From NCBI RefSeq assembly GCF_001971785.1, contig NZ_CP019389.1:2367001-2431000 (forward strand): a stretch of 64,000 bases of DNA. The letters run 5' to 3'. Shown here in pieces: positions 1 through 9,662 of this stretch. Source of the stretch: Seonamhaeicola sp. S2-3. GTDB taxonomy: Bacteria > Bacteroidota > Bacteroidia > Flavobacteriales > Flavobacteriaceae. The notes beneath the pieces were generated by a model, which saw only the letters and a program-made list of their open reading frames with translations, was not told the origin of the DNA and did not search any database. Both the position numbers and the translations under genes were made by a program. The stretch's first letter is position 1, and the number at the start of each line of letters is the position of its first letter.

Positions 1-993
1 TACATGCCATATAATAAAGTAAAAGGTTGGGCTTGGGAAACGTACTGGATGGTTGGAGGTTTAGTATCATGGCTAATCGTGCCGCCAATAGCTGCTTGGT
101 TAACTGTACCTGGCTTTCTAGATATTATAGTTGCTAGTTCCAACACCATTCTAAGCTTTGTGTTTTTAATGGGCTTACTATGGGGGGTAGGTGGGTTAAC
201 TTACGGTCTTGGTATTCGGTATTTAGGCATGTCTTTAGGTAATTCTGTAGTATTGGGGTTTTGCTCAGCATTCGGAGCTTTAGTACCTCCAATTTATTAC
301 AATTTGAAACCAATGGAAGGCAAAGAAACGTTCTCTGATATGTTAGCTTCGTCCGGTGGACAATTGGTGCTTTTTGGTGTGTTGGTATGTTTATTAGGAA
401 TTGCAATTTGTGGTAAGGCCGGTATGTTAAAAGAAAATGAACTTTCTGATGAGGAAAAAAAGAAAAGTGTTTCAGAATTTAATCTGGTAAAAGGACTAGT
501 GGTTGCTATTTTATCTGGTATTTTAAGTTCATTTTTTAGTTTTGGAATTGAAGGCGGTAAACCATTAGCTGATGCTGCAGTGGCAGCTGGTTATGACCAT
601 TTATATGCTAATAATGTAACCTTTGTGGTCATACTTTGGGGCGGTTTAGCAACTAATTTTGTTTGGACCACTTTTTTAAGCATAAAAAATAAATCCTATA
701 ACGACCTTACCAATAAGACAACTCCCATTTCAAAAAATATCATGTTTTCGGCTTTAGCAGGTACAATATGGTTTTTACAGTTCTTTTTCTACGGTATGGG
801 CGAAAGTAAATTAGGAAATGGAGCTAGTTCGTGGATTTTGCATATGTCTACCATTATTTTAACAGCTAATCTTTGGGGTATTTACCGTAAAGAATGGAAA
901 GGTGTTGCCGCTAAAACTAAGTGGACCATAACTTCAGGTATTGTGGTTATTGTTTTATCTGTTGTTTTGGTAGGTATAGGGAATTCTATTTAG
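1..993 (+). CDS. rhaT: L-rhamnose/proton symporter RhaT, 5' end cut by window edge
   Basis: Inner-membrane transporter that takes up L-rhamnose released outside the cell or in the periplasm. The reading frame is open from base 1, and the Met at base 4 is probably internal. The segment KVKGWAWETYWMVGG matches the KVKKWSWETMWSVGG region about 20 residues into E. coli RhaT, so roughly 20 N-terminal residues lie outside the window. About ten hydrophobic segments follow, with RhaT-like stretches such as LGIRYLGMSLGNSVVLG, FNLVKGLVVAILSGILSSFFSFG and IWFLQFFFYGMGESKLG. The last third and the stop at 991-993 are intact. It is co-oriented with the downstream enzyme genes and separated from the next by 91 bp holding a shared promoter motif. 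Its own promoter is not visible. Identification rests on remembered family sequence and on the rhamnose pathway genes at the other end of the window. Confidence 0.93.
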   Translation, partial: YMPYNKVKGWAWETYWMVGGLVSWLIVPPIAAWLTVPGFLDIIVASSNTILSFVFLMGLLWGVGGLTYGLGIRYLGMSLGNSVVLGFCSAFGALVPPIYYNLKPMEGKETFSDMLASSGGQLVLFGVLVCLLGIAICGKAGMLKENELSDEEKKKSVSEFNLVKGLVVAILSGILSSFFSFGIEGGKPLADAAVAAGYDHLYANNVTFVVILWGGLATNFVWTTFLSIKNKSYNDLTNKTTPISKNIMFSALAGTIWFLQFFFYGMGESKLGNGASSWILHMSTIILTANLWGIYRKEWKGVAAKTKWTITSGIVVIVLSVVLVGIGNSI

Positions 994-1016
994 GTTAAAT
1001 AGATTTTTACGAAATT

Positions 1017-1051
1017 ACAGGATACCTTCGTATTTTAAAAGTCTTACTTTG
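1017..1051 (+). promoter_or_regulatory. Shared regulon promoter for the GH106 gene at 1085
   Basis: Octamer ACAGGATA at 1017-1024, a 20-nt gap, then TACTTTG at 1045-1051 as a -7-like box. The start codon is 60 nt beyond the octamer. The upstream repeat copy seen at other sites is poor here (1007-1014). The same octamer/-7 geometry recurs before ten other transcription units in this window. Confidence 0.6.
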
Positions 1052-1084
1052 AGTAACTATTATTTATAATCTTATCAAGATGAA

Positions 1085-3916
1085 ATGAAGTATTCTTTTT
1101 TATCAGTAACATTTTTTCTTCTCCTAATGTTCTCTTGTAATGATAAGAGTATAATTATTGATAATGAAGATTTGTACGCAAAATTCCAAAACCCTCCAGC
1201 AGAGGCATGTCCTTTTGTACGTTGGTGGTGGAATGGAAACAAAGTGAAAAAAGAAGAGTTGGACAGACAGCTCGAATCTCTTAAAAATGTAGGTTTTGGT
1301 GGTGTTGAAATTAATCCTATAGCGATGCCTATGGCTTTTGATAACACTGCGCAATCTTTAGATTGGATGAGTAATGAATGGATTGATATGGTGGTTCATG
1401 CTGCCAAAAAAGCCAAAGATTTAGGTATGATTACCGATATAATTGCGGGTACAGGTTGGCCATTTGGGGGTGAATTTTTAAAAGATGAAGAAACCTGCCA
1501 GCGAATGGTCTCTGATAATATCTCTTATGATTCTAAAGCCATTATTAAAGTAGATGAAGACTATTTAATCAATCTTTTCAAAGAAAAATATAATAAGTTA
1601 CGGGCTCAAAAACATCTAAGTAAAAGAACAACTTACAGGCTTGCTAACTTAGCTTTAGTGCCTAAGAATTGTAATGATGAACGAGAGATTATTAACCTCA
1701 CTGAGTTTTTAGATGAAAATAAAAATCTTATATATAAAATAGAAAAACCCGGTCAGTATTATTTAAACTATACACTAATTCAACAAAATTTTAGAGATGT
1801 TACCCTGGGAGCTCCTGGAGGTGCAGGTCCTGTAATGAATCATTATAAAAAAGAAATGACTTTGGCATATTTAAATAGGTTAAAGAAAATTTCAGAGCGT
1901 TCAGGTATTCCTTTAAATAAATTAATAAGAGCAATTTTTTGTGATAGTATAGAAGTATCTGGAGCAAATTGGACCGATGGTTTTGAAACTATGTTTTATC
2001 ACACCTATGGTTACAAGTTAGAAAAGTGGATGCCTTTTGTGTTTTATTCAGCACATGGTAATTATTCAAATGAGCTATATTCCGAAAACTTTTCATCAGA
2101 ATTTAAAGACAAATTAAAGCGGGTTAGGTATGACTACAATAAGCTTTTAGTAGAGGTGTTTCTGGAAAACTTTACTAAAACCTATAAAGCGTTTTGCGAA
2201 GAAAATGGCGTGCTTTGTAGGTACCAAGCCTATGGCACACCTTTTTTAATGGGTATGTTAGACGGTTACATGATACCTGATATTCCAGAAAGCAACAACT
2301 GGATTTATTCAGCAGAAATGAAAGATTCCTTATGGCAATGGAATCAATCTCACGGTTATATGACTTGGAATATGTATGCCTCTGCAGGCGCACATTTAAC
2401 AGGAAAAAAAATTACGAGCTGTGAAAGTATGACCAATACGCGTGGTGTTTTTAAAATGACTCTAGAAGAAATGAAACAACATGATGATATGAATTTTATA
2501 ACAGGAATTAATCATTCTGTATTACACGGTTATAATTACTCCCCAAAAGAAGCACCATTTCCTGGATGGATACGTTATGGCGCCTATTTTAGTGAAAACA
2601 ATACCTGGTGGAAACACTTACATCTTTGGGTTGATTATAATGCCAGATTATCAGCTGTGTTTCAAAATTCTCAACCCGATAAATCTATTGCTATTATAGG
2701 TCCAACATCCGATATTTGGGGAGACAAAGGTTTAGCTAGAACCCCCTTTCATATGGAACCAGCGTATTTGTACAAACTTTGGGAACCTATCAGTCAGTTA
2801 GGATATTCTTGCGAGTATATTAATCAAAATGTATTAGCTAAAGCTGAAATAAATGACGGTACGATTTCATACGGAAATATGACTTATAAATTGTTGGTAT
2901 TGGCCAGTTTGAAGTCTATTCATCCAGAAATAGCCTTAGTGTTAAAGAAATTTGTAGAATCAGGCGGAAAAATTGTAGTTATTGATGGACTTCCCAAAAA
3001 AGCTTTACACTTTACCGATTTTCATAAAAAGGATGAGCAAGTAAAACAGACAATGGAACTTTTATTAGCCAATCATCCTGATTCATTTATAAAAACCAAT
3101 CAGCCAAAATCTACAAAAGAGTTATTTATGTGGGCGAAACAATTTATAGAGCAATCGGGTGTTAACCCAGACGTAATTATAAGTAATCCATCAAATCAAG
3201 TCTTTCAAATTCATCAATATACTCAGGATAAAGATATTTATTTTTTCACCAATATTCATAGGTTTGAAAAAGCATCTTTTAATGCAAAATTTCCTGTGGA
3301 AGGAAAATATCCATATGTATGGAATCCAGAAACAGGAGAACGAAAACCATATTATTATGCCTCTAATTCTAATGAGTTAGAGATTAACTTAAACCCATTA
3401 GAATCCTTGTTGATTGTTTTTCAAAATAATAAGCCAACAAAAAAAGCAGAAAAAAAAGATTGTCAAGTTAAAAGTTCAAAGAAAATAGACGAAGATTGGA
3501 CGGTAATTGGGCATCGTGTAGACAATAAAACCTATACATGGGATATGACAGAGCTCATAGACTTCAGTCAGTCAACAGATACCACACAAACTTCATTTGC
3601 AGGAGAAATTATCTATAAAACAACCATAGATAAGGCGGAAGATTTTACTCATATAGATTTAGGCGATGTAAATGAAGGTGTTACAGAACTTTATGTGAAC
3701 GGTAAAAAAGTAGGCAAACGTTGGTATGGTAAGGCTATATATCCAATAAAAAGTTGCCTGAAACAAGGGGCTAATAGCATAGAAATTCGTTATACAACAG
3801 TTCTGGCCAATTATTGTAAATCGTTAAATAATCCCCTAACTATCCGTTGGACAAGAGTGTATAAAGACAAAGTGTCTACTGGGGTACAAGGTCCTGTAAA
3901 ATTAATAAAGTATTAA
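1085..3916 (+). CDS. GH106-family alpha-L-rhamnosidase-like lipoprotein
   Basis: Predicted surface or periplasmic lipoprotein that removes terminal alpha-L-rhamnose. The N-terminus is a lipobox signal (FLLLMFSC, Cys at about residue 18). The segment FQNPPAEACPFVRWWWNGN followed by LKNVGFGGVEI is the typical start of the GH106 catalytic module. GAPGGAGPVMNHY lies near residue 245, and D287-S-I-E290-V near residue 290 aligns with D-S-Y-E-V in the two GH106 paralogues at 39116 and 42501. I infer this segment to be active-site. A C-terminal beta-sandwich with LYVNGKKVG, ending in QGPVKLIKY, is usual for the family. At 943 residues it is shorter than its two paralogues (1124 and 1159). It appears monocistronic, with its own promoter motif. 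Family assignment is confident; linkage and substrate are not known. Confidence 0.82.
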   Translation: MKYSFLSVTFFLLLMFSCNDKSIIIDNEDLYAKFQNPPAEACPFVRWWWNGNKVKKEELDRQLESLKNVGFGGVEINPIAMPMAFDNTAQSLDWMSNEWIDMVVHAAKKAKDLGMITDIIAGTGWPFGGEFLKDEETCQRMVSDNISYDSKAIIKVDEDYLINLFKEKYNKLRAQKHLSKRTTYRLANLALVPKNCNDEREIINLTEFLDENKNLIYKIEKPGQYYLNYTLIQQNFRDVTLGAPGGAGPVMNHYKKEMTLAYLNRLKKISERSGIPLNKLIRAIFCDSIEVSGANWTDGFETMFYHTYGYKLEKWMPFVFYSAHGNYSNELYSENFSSEFKDKLKRVRYDYNKLLVEVFLENFTKTYKAFCEENGVLCRYQAYGTPFLMGMLDGYMIPDIPESNNWIYSAEMKDSLWQWNQSHGYMTWNMYASAGAHLTGKKITSCESMTNTRGVFKMTLEEMKQHDDMNFITGINHSVLHGYNYSPKEAPFPGWIRYGAYFSENNTWWKHLHLWVDYNARLSAVFQNSQPDKSIAIIGPTSDIWGDKGLARTPFHMEPAYLYKLWEPISQLGYSCEYINQNVLAKAEINDGTISYGNMTYKLLVLASLKSIHPEIALVLKKFVESGGKIVVIDGLPKKALHFTDFHKKDEQVKQTMELLLANHPDSFIKTNQPKSTKELFMWAKQFIEQSGVNPDVIISNPSNQVFQIHQYTQDKDIYFFTNIHRFEKASFNAKFPVEGKYPYVWNPETGERKPYYYASNSNELEINLNPLESLLIVFQNNKPTKKAEKKDCQVKSSKKIDEDWTVIGHRVDNKTYTWDMTELIDFSQSTDTTQTSFAGEIIYKTTIDKAEDFTHIDLGDVNEGVTELYVNGKKVGKRWYGKAIYPIKSCLKQGANSIEIRYTTVLANYCKSLNNPLTIRWTRVYKDKVSTGVQGPVKLIKY

Positions 3917-3926
3917 AGCATTCATA

Positions 3927-3972
3927 ACATGATGGTACAGGATAATAGATATATGTAATTCTAATACCTTTC
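3927..3972 (+). promoter_or_regulatory. Shared regulon promoter for the GH78 gene at 4020
   Basis: Two octamers 10 bp apart, ACATGATG (3927-3934) and ACAGGATA (3937-3944), then a 20-nt gap and TACCTTTC (3965-3972) as the -7 box. The start codon is 75 nt beyond the second octamer. Confidence 0.65.
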
Positions 3973-4019
3973 ACTTAAGATATCATAAAATCAACATTCA
4001 ATTAATTAATAGTATTATA

Positions 4020-6881
4020 ATGATAAATAAACAAGCACTGTTTCCGCTAGTATTTTTGGCCATGTTTTTTGTGTCCTGCCATCAAGTTTCTACTTCACTA
4101 ACATCAATGACTTTTAAAAAATTAACCGTTGATTTTAAAGAAACACCAATGGCCTTAGAGAGTGAGCAACCACTTTTTTCTTGGATTGTGAATGCTGAAG
4201 GATTTAATAAATCACAATCAGCATATCATATTTTGGTAGCGTCATCAAAAGATAAATTGAATGAGGCTGATGCAGATATGTGGAATTCACAAAAAGTAGA
4301 AAGTGAAAAATCTACATTCGTAAAATACCAAGGAGCTCCTTTACAAGCAATGAAAACTTACTACTGGAAAGTAAAGATTTGGGATGAAAACGGAGATGTT
4401 TTAAATTGGTCAGACACTCAGATCTTTGAAATGGGGTTAATGAATCAGGAAAACTGGGGAGAATCAAAATGGATTACGCTTAATGAAGATACCAGAACAT
4501 CACCCTATCGCTTTAGAGATTACAAAACGGGTAAAATGAAAAAAGCAGAACCTGTTGAAGGGTTTGCAGCAAGTTACTTTAGAAAAGAAGTTAATGTCAA
4601 TAAAACCATAAAAAATGCTCAAGCCTATATCTGCGGTTTAGGTTATTATGAACTATACTTAAACGGAGAAAAGGTGGGTAACCATGTGTTAGACCCAGCA
4701 CCTTCAAATTACAATAAACAAGCCTACTATGTAAATTATGATATTACAGAGCAAGTAAATTCAGGACAGAATGCTTTTGGAATTATTTTAGGAAATGGTT
4801 TTTACGGACAAAATATTTCTTGGAAGCGAGATCCTGAATCAGACAGAGATTTAGCATATGGACCACCAACAGTAAAACTTTTAGTGAAATTTAAATATGA
4901 AGATGGTACCGAAACCGATTTTTATACCGATGAAACATGGAAAGAATCTACAGGGCCTATTGTATTTAATAACGTTTATGGGGGGGATACTTATGACGCT
5001 AGATTTGAATTGGGAGATTGGACAACTCTAGGGTATAATGATGCTAATTGGGGGTTAGCTAAAGAAACTTTACCAAAAATTAAAAAGATTAACGCACAAC
5101 AAATGCCACCAATTAGAAAATTAAAAGAGTTGGAGCCGAAAAACGTATTTAAAGGAGTAGATGGTGAATGGATTGTAGATTTTGGTCAAAATATAGCAGG
5201 TTGGGTTAAGTTGAATGTAAAAGAAAAAGAAGGACAACTTATAGAAGTTATTACAACTGAAGCTTTATTAACCAACGGAAAGGATATTTTTAAAGGATCT
5301 ACAGGAGGTGGTGCCAATGGTATGCCACAACTATATGAATACATCTGTAAAGGAAATAAAGTTGAGTCATGGGAACCAAAATTTAGTTATCATGGCTTTA
5401 GATATGCAAAAATAAAAGGTGTTTCTTCTAAGCCAAATGCAGATATGATAAAAGCAGTATTGGTAGCAACAGATATTGAAGAAACAGGAAGTTTTATATC
5501 TTCAGATACATTACTAAATAAAATGCACAGTATTAGTAAATGGACTATTGTTGATAATGTTCATGGAATACCAGAAGATTGTCCGCATCGTGAAAAATGT
5601 GGTTGGTTAGGTGATGCGCATGCCTTTTGTGAATATGCCTTGTATAATTATGATATGTATGATTTTTATAAAAAATATATGGAAGACATACGTACTCAAA
5701 TGCGTCCTACAAAAGGACACAACAACCCAGATGTCAAATTCCAAGTGCCTACAATGATAGCTCCTGGTAAACGAACCTCTACCTATGCTAAAATAGATTG
5801 GGGAGTAGCCACCATGTACTTACCTTGGTATAATTATTTATACTACGGTGATGACACAATTGTTAGAGAATATTATGAATCTATGAAAGGTTTAACTAAT
5901 TTCTATCTTAATTTTAAAGACGAGAATGGCATAATGCAAGATGGTATGGGCGATTGGTGTCCACCACGATGGGACAGGAGAAAAAATCCTAGCGCCATGG
6001 AATGCGACCCGGTTATTTCAGCTAACGCCTATTTTTACAATGTTTTAGGCATTATGGAAACTTTTGCAAAAATAAATAATGATGCGGAGTATCAATCAAA
6101 AATGAAATTAGAAAAAGAAGCCTTAAAAGCTGCGTTCAATAAAGAGTTTTTAGTAGACATTCCAAATACAAAATACAAATGGTATCAAAGTCAAACCGCA
6201 ACGGTTCAGGCTCTACAATTCGGTATCGTTCCAGAAGAAGATGTAGAAAATGTAGTAAATGGCTTAGTCTATGATATTTTAGAAGTTAAAGGCGGGCACC
6301 ATTCAACCGGAATTCATGGTAACAGATATATTTATACGGTATTAACTAAATACGGAAAAGCAGATGTAGCACATCAAATTTTAACAACACCAGAATTCCC
6401 AAGTCAAACCTACGTGATGAATTCGGGCTTCACCACATGGCCAGAACGCCAATTTGAATGGGAGAAAATGGAAGGACCTACAAATTCATTAAACCATCCA
6501 ATGCATAGTGGTTTTGCAGCCTATTTTTATGAATCTTTAGGAGGTATCAAATCTTCAGAAGAACATCCTGGATTTAAAGAATTTATGGTTAATCCTGAAT
6601 TCCCAAATCAGATTACTAGTACCAGTGTTTCTGTGCCAACACCATACGGGGATATAAAGAATGATTGGACAGCTAAAGATGGTATATTATTAATGAATTT
6701 AGCGGTGCCGTTTAATACTAAAGCAAAAATTGTTTTAACGTCTTCTGAATTAGAGACCTTGAAAATTAATGGAGAATCCATAGATATATTTAAAGAAAAT
6801 AATGAGATTATAACAGATGATAATCATGTGATTTTAGGTTCAGGACAGTATGAAGTTGAATATTTGAAAGCTTTAAAATAA
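4020..6881 (+). CDS. GH78 alpha-L-rhamnosidase lipoprotein
   Basis: Inverting exo-alpha-L-rhamnosidase. Cys20 in FFVSCHQ gives a lipoprotein signal. The order is N-terminal beta-domains (fibronectin-like SWIVNAEGFNKSQSAYHILVASS, then rhamnosidase N-domain ASYFRKEVNV), an (alpha/alpha)6 catalytic domain and a C-terminal beta-sandwich (TPYGDIKNDW). The GH78 signature D520-C-P-H-R-E525 with GWLGD532 has Asp, Glu and Asp at the spacing I recall for Bacillus RhaB (D567, E572, D579). It therefore belongs to a different sub-type from the two GH78 genes at 25907 and 28695, which read DCPQRDE. Length (953) is normal. It stands alone between two promoter motifs. A run of seven G at 4980-4986 lies in frame inside the gene. 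Confidence 0.92.
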   Translation: MINKQALFPLVFLAMFFVSCHQVSTSLTSMTFKKLTVDFKETPMALESEQPLFSWIVNAEGFNKSQSAYHILVASSKDKLNEADADMWNSQKVESEKSTFVKYQGAPLQAMKTYYWKVKIWDENGDVLNWSDTQIFEMGLMNQENWGESKWITLNEDTRTSPYRFRDYKTGKMKKAEPVEGFAASYFRKEVNVNKTIKNAQAYICGLGYYELYLNGEKVGNHVLDPAPSNYNKQAYYVNYDITEQVNSGQNAFGIILGNGFYGQNISWKRDPESDRDLAYGPPTVKLLVKFKYEDGTETDFYTDETWKESTGPIVFNNVYGGDTYDARFELGDWTTLGYNDANWGLAKETLPKIKKINAQQMPPIRKLKELEPKNVFKGVDGEWIVDFGQNIAGWVKLNVKEKEGQLIEVITTEALLTNGKDIFKGSTGGGANGMPQLYEYICKGNKVESWEPKFSYHGFRYAKIKGVSSKPNADMIKAVLVATDIEETGSFISSDTLLNKMHSISKWTIVDNVHGIPEDCPHREKCGWLGDAHAFCEYALYNYDMYDFYKKYMEDIRTQMRPTKGHNNPDVKFQVPTMIAPGKRTSTYAKIDWGVATMYLPWYNYLYYGDDTIVREYYESMKGLTNFYLNFKDENGIMQDGMGDWCPPRWDRRKNPSAMECDPVISANAYFYNVLGIMETFAKINNDAEYQSKMKLEKEALKAAFNKEFLVDIPNTKYKWYQSQTATVQALQFGIVPEEDVENVVNGLVYDILEVKGGHHSTGIHGNRYIYTVLTKYGKADVAHQILTTPEFPSQTYVMNSGFTTWPERQFEWEKMEGPTNSLNHPMHSGFAAYFYESLGGIKSSEEHPGFKEFMVNPEFPNQITSTSVSVPTPYGDIKNDWTAKDGILLMNLAVPFNTKAKIVLTSSELETLKINGESIDIFKENNEIITDDNHVILGSGQYEVEYLKALK
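4980..4986 (+). repeat. G7 homopolymer inside a GH78 gene
   Basis: Seven consecutive G residues encode the Gly-Gly of VYGGDTYDA, in frame. It is one of only two G7 runs I noticed in this AT-rich window; the other breaks susC. Confidence 0.9.
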
Positions 6882-6980
6882 GATTCAAATAAAACAAATA
6901 TTGATTCATACGTCCTAATTAAAACACATGATTTTCAGAACTAGGGAACACCTCTTTAATATATGTTCTACTTAATAAAT

Positions 6981-7026
6981 ACGGTATAGTACAGGACACT
7001 TTTCTTTAGCTATATAATTATCATTG
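6981..7026 (+). promoter_or_regulatory. Shared regulon promoter for the 7046-9595 unit
   Basis: Octamers ACGGTATA (6981-6988) and ACAGGACA (6991-6998) 10 bp apart, a 20-nt gap, then TATCATTG (7019-7026). The start codon is 47 nt beyond the second octamer. Confidence 0.62.
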
Positions 7027-7045
7027 TAGGTAATAAGATACAACT

Positions 7046-7993
7046 ATGATTACTAAAACTACAATCGCATTTCTCATTCTTTTTATGGGTACAGTGAATA
7101 CTATAGCTCAAACAGCACCATGTGATGGAACTTTACCTTTTGAAGAACAAAATGGATTGTTAACCATAGAGATGGAATCTGGTATTATAAACGACAACCG
7201 ATGGCAAATTGGTACAGAAACTGTAGATGGAGAAGAAATTACCTATTTATACTGGACGGGGCCAGAATCTTTCAACGCACTTACTGGGGCTCCAATTGTT
7301 TATAACATTAAAATTAATACTCCAGGTACTTACAGATTTGCATGGCGAATGCGCGTTGGCACGGGAACGGCTGCAGGAGAGCATAACGATGCTTGGTTAA
7401 AAGTTGATGGCGAAGATTTTTACGGTATTAAAAATGGAGCTAAAGTATATCCTAAACCTTTGTGCAACTCAGATCCAGCTTTAACTTGTGCAGCAGGAAG
7501 CTCAACTCAAAACTTCATAAAAGCCTTCGGAAACAGATTAGATTGGGGTTTTGTAACCAACACAAATGATGGTGATTCACACAGAGTTTGGGTTACCTTT
7601 AATGAGGCTAAAGTATATACCATTACTCTAGATGCTAGATCAAACTATTTATTTATTGATAAAATGGTGTTAAGAAGAAGTAATGTTTCCGATACTGCTG
7701 CTCAGAATTTAAATAATCCAGAATCTTCCTGCTATAACGCTTTATCAATAAATGATGTAAATAGACGTGAAACAAAAATTTACCCGAACCCAACAATGGG
7801 GAAAATAGAAATTAGCAATATTCCTATTAATTCTATTTTGAATATTTCTAATATTTCTGGAGCTATTATTAGAACAATAAATACAAAAAAATCCGCGGAA
7901 ATTATTGATATTAGTGATTTAGAAAGTGGTCTCTATTTTATATCTAATTCTGATAAAAATAATTATTTCGTAAAAAAAATTATTAAAATATAA
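7046..7993 (+). CDS. Secreted carbohydrate-binding-like protein with T9SS sorting domain
   Basis: A signal peptide (ends near NTIAQ, residue 22) precedes an all-beta region of about 190 residues. That region contains GLLTIEMESG, INTPGTYRFAWRMRVG and HNDAWLKVDGEDFYG and resembles CBM6/CBM35-type or similar sugar-binding modules. Residues from about 245 form a type IX secretion C-terminal domain (IYPNPTMGKIEISNI ... LESGLYFIS ... FVKKIIKI). No catalytic module is recognisable. It is first in a two-gene unit with a sulfatase 15 bp downstream. I infer a cell-surface or released protein that binds the target glycan. The binding specificity, and even the exact fold family, cannot be told from sequence reading alone. 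It could alternatively be a small enzyme of an unrecognised family. Confidence 0.7.
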   Translation: MITKTTIAFLILFMGTVNTIAQTAPCDGTLPFEEQNGLLTIEMESGIINDNRWQIGTETVDGEEITYLYWTGPESFNALTGAPIVYNIKINTPGTYRFAWRMRVGTGTAAGEHNDAWLKVDGEDFYGIKNGAKVYPKPLCNSDPALTCAAGSSTQNFIKAFGNRLDWGFVTNTNDGDSHRVWVTFNEAKVYTITLDARSNYLFIDKMVLRRSNVSDTAAQNLNNPESSCYNALSINDVNRRETKIYPNPTMGKIEISNIPINSILNISNISGAIIRTINTKKSAEIIDISDLESGLYFISNSDKNNYFVKKIIKI

Positions 7994-8008
7994 CATTCCA
8001 AAATTAAG

Positions 8009-9595
8009 TTGATTAAGATTCTAAAAAGTTTACTAGTATTAAATGTAATTCTTTTTTTTAATTGTAAAAAGGAGGATATAAGTAAACAAATTAAACCTAA
8101 TATACTGTTTATTTTAGTTGATGATTTGGGCTATCACGATTTAGGGGTAACAGGAAGTGTATTTTACGAAACACCAAATATTGATAGGCTAGCAAATGAA
8201 GGTGTTATGTTTACCAATGGTTATGCAGCAAGTAGAGTGTGTAGCCCTTCCAGAGCGAGTATAATGACAGGGAAATTTACGGCACGTCATGGTATAACAG
8301 ACTGGATTGGAGCTAAGGCAGGAGAAGAATGGCGCACTAGAAACCGTCATGACAAATTATTGCCTGCCGATTATGTGCGCGAGTTACCTAAAACCGATAT
8401 AACTATAGCAGAAGCCTTTAAGCAGAATGGATACAAAACCTTTTTTGCAGGAAAATGGCATTTAGGAGGTAAGAGCTCATACCCAGAAGACCATGGGTTT
8501 GATATTAATATTGGCGGCATAGAAGCAGGATCTCCAAGAGGAGGGTTCTTTTCACCATGGAATAACCCTAAATTAAAAAATAGGAAGGACGGTGAAAATT
8601 TAACGATGCGTTTAGCCCAAGAAACAGTAGAATTTATCAAACAAAATAAAGATTCTACATTTTTTGCATTTTTATCTTTTTATGCCGTACATGCGCCAAT
8701 ACAAACTACCGAACGTAAATGGCGTAAATATCGCAACAAGGCAGATAGCTTGGGTATAATGCCTTCTGGTTATAAAATGGAGCGCATTTTACCTATTAGG
8801 CAAGTGCAAGATAATCCTATATACGGTGGGTTAGTAGAAACTGTAGATGATGCAGTAGGTGTGGTTTTAAAAGCATTAAAGGATAATGGAGTAGACGAAA
8901 ATACTATTGTGGTTTTTACATCAGATAATGGCGGTGTAGCATCTGGTGATAATTATTCTACTAGTAATTTACCTTTAAGAGGGGGTAAAGGCTATCAATG
9001 GGAAGGAGGTATTAAAGAACCTTATTTTATTAAAGTGCCATGGTTAAAACAAGAAGGTGTTAAAACAGAATTTCCTGTGATAAGCACAGATTTCTATCCT
9101 ACGTTGTTAGATTTGGCTAATGTACCGCTTTTGCCCGAACAACACATAGATGGAATTAGTTTAAAACCCCTGTTAAAAGGGGAGTACTTAAAAGTAAAAA
9201 GACCTTTGTACTGGCATTATCCACACTATGGAAATCAAGGGGGCGATCCCGCATCAATTATTCAAGAAAATACTTGGAAATTAATTCATTATTGGGAAGA
9301 TGGCCATGAAGAATTATATAAATTACCCTCTACAGAGATAGATGAGTTGAATGTTATATCTAACTATCCAGAAATTGCGCAAAAAATGAGCAAAAAATTG
9401 ATGAATTGGCTAAACGAAGTAGGGGCAAAATATCCAGAAAAAGACCTTGAATACAATATAAACAAGGCAGAAAAAAGACATTTTGATATAATTAATAAAA
9501 AGTGGCCTTCTCTAGAAAAAAATAGATTAGAAGTGCTTTCGGAAGACTTTCAACCGAATAGAAATTGGTGGAAAAGTAAGTTAACTCTCGATTGA
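8009..9595 (+). CDS. S1-family sulfatase lipoprotein (TTG start)
   Basis: Formylglycine-dependent sulfatase. The metal-site start is PNILFILVDDLGYHDLG. The signature C78-S-P-S-R-A-S-I-M-T-G carries the Cys expected to be oxidised to formylglycine, followed by FFAGKWHLGG and a metal-binding VFTSDNGG. The only start that restores a signal peptide (ILKSLLVLNVILFFNC, then KKED) is TTG at 8009; no ATG lies between the previous stop and the conserved core. The KKED after the lipid Cys resembles Flavobacteriaceae surface-lipoprotein export signals. It lies 15 bp behind the T9SS binding protein and is probably cotranscribed. Length (528) is normal. The sulfate position attacked is unknown; overall similarity is to arylsulfatase A/exo-sulfatase types. 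Confidence 0.9.
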   Translation: MIKILKSLLVLNVILFFNCKKEDISKQIKPNILFILVDDLGYHDLGVTGSVFYETPNIDRLANEGVMFTNGYAASRVCSPSRASIMTGKFTARHGITDWIGAKAGEEWRTRNRHDKLLPADYVRELPKTDITIAEAFKQNGYKTFFAGKWHLGGKSSYPEDHGFDINIGGIEAGSPRGGFFSPWNNPKLKNRKDGENLTMRLAQETVEFIKQNKDSTFFAFLSFYAVHAPIQTTERKWRKYRNKADSLGIMPSGYKMERILPIRQVQDNPIYGGLVETVDDAVGVVLKALKDNGVDENTIVVFTSDNGGVASGDNYSTSNLPLRGGKGYQWEGGIKEPYFIKVPWLKQEGVKTEFPVISTDFYPTLLDLANVPLLPEQHIDGISLKPLLKGEYLKVKRPLYWHYPHYGNQGGDPASIIQENTWKLIHYWEDGHEELYKLPSTEIDELNVISNYPEIAQKMSKKLMNWLNEVGAKYPEKDLEYNINKAEKRHFDIINKKWPSLEKNRLEVLSEDFQPNRNWWKSKLTLD

Positions 9596-9642
9596 TGATA
9601 GGTATCGTTAAATATGACTTATTTAATGTGTTAGATATATTA

Positions 9643-9662
9643 GACATGACATGACATGACAG
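9643..9662 (+). repeat. Short ACATG tandem repeat abutting a promoter motif
   Basis: GACATGACATGACATGACAG is three and a half 5-bp units. The last units overlap the distal octamer (9654-9661) of the promoter for the 9717 operon. Confidence 0.8.
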
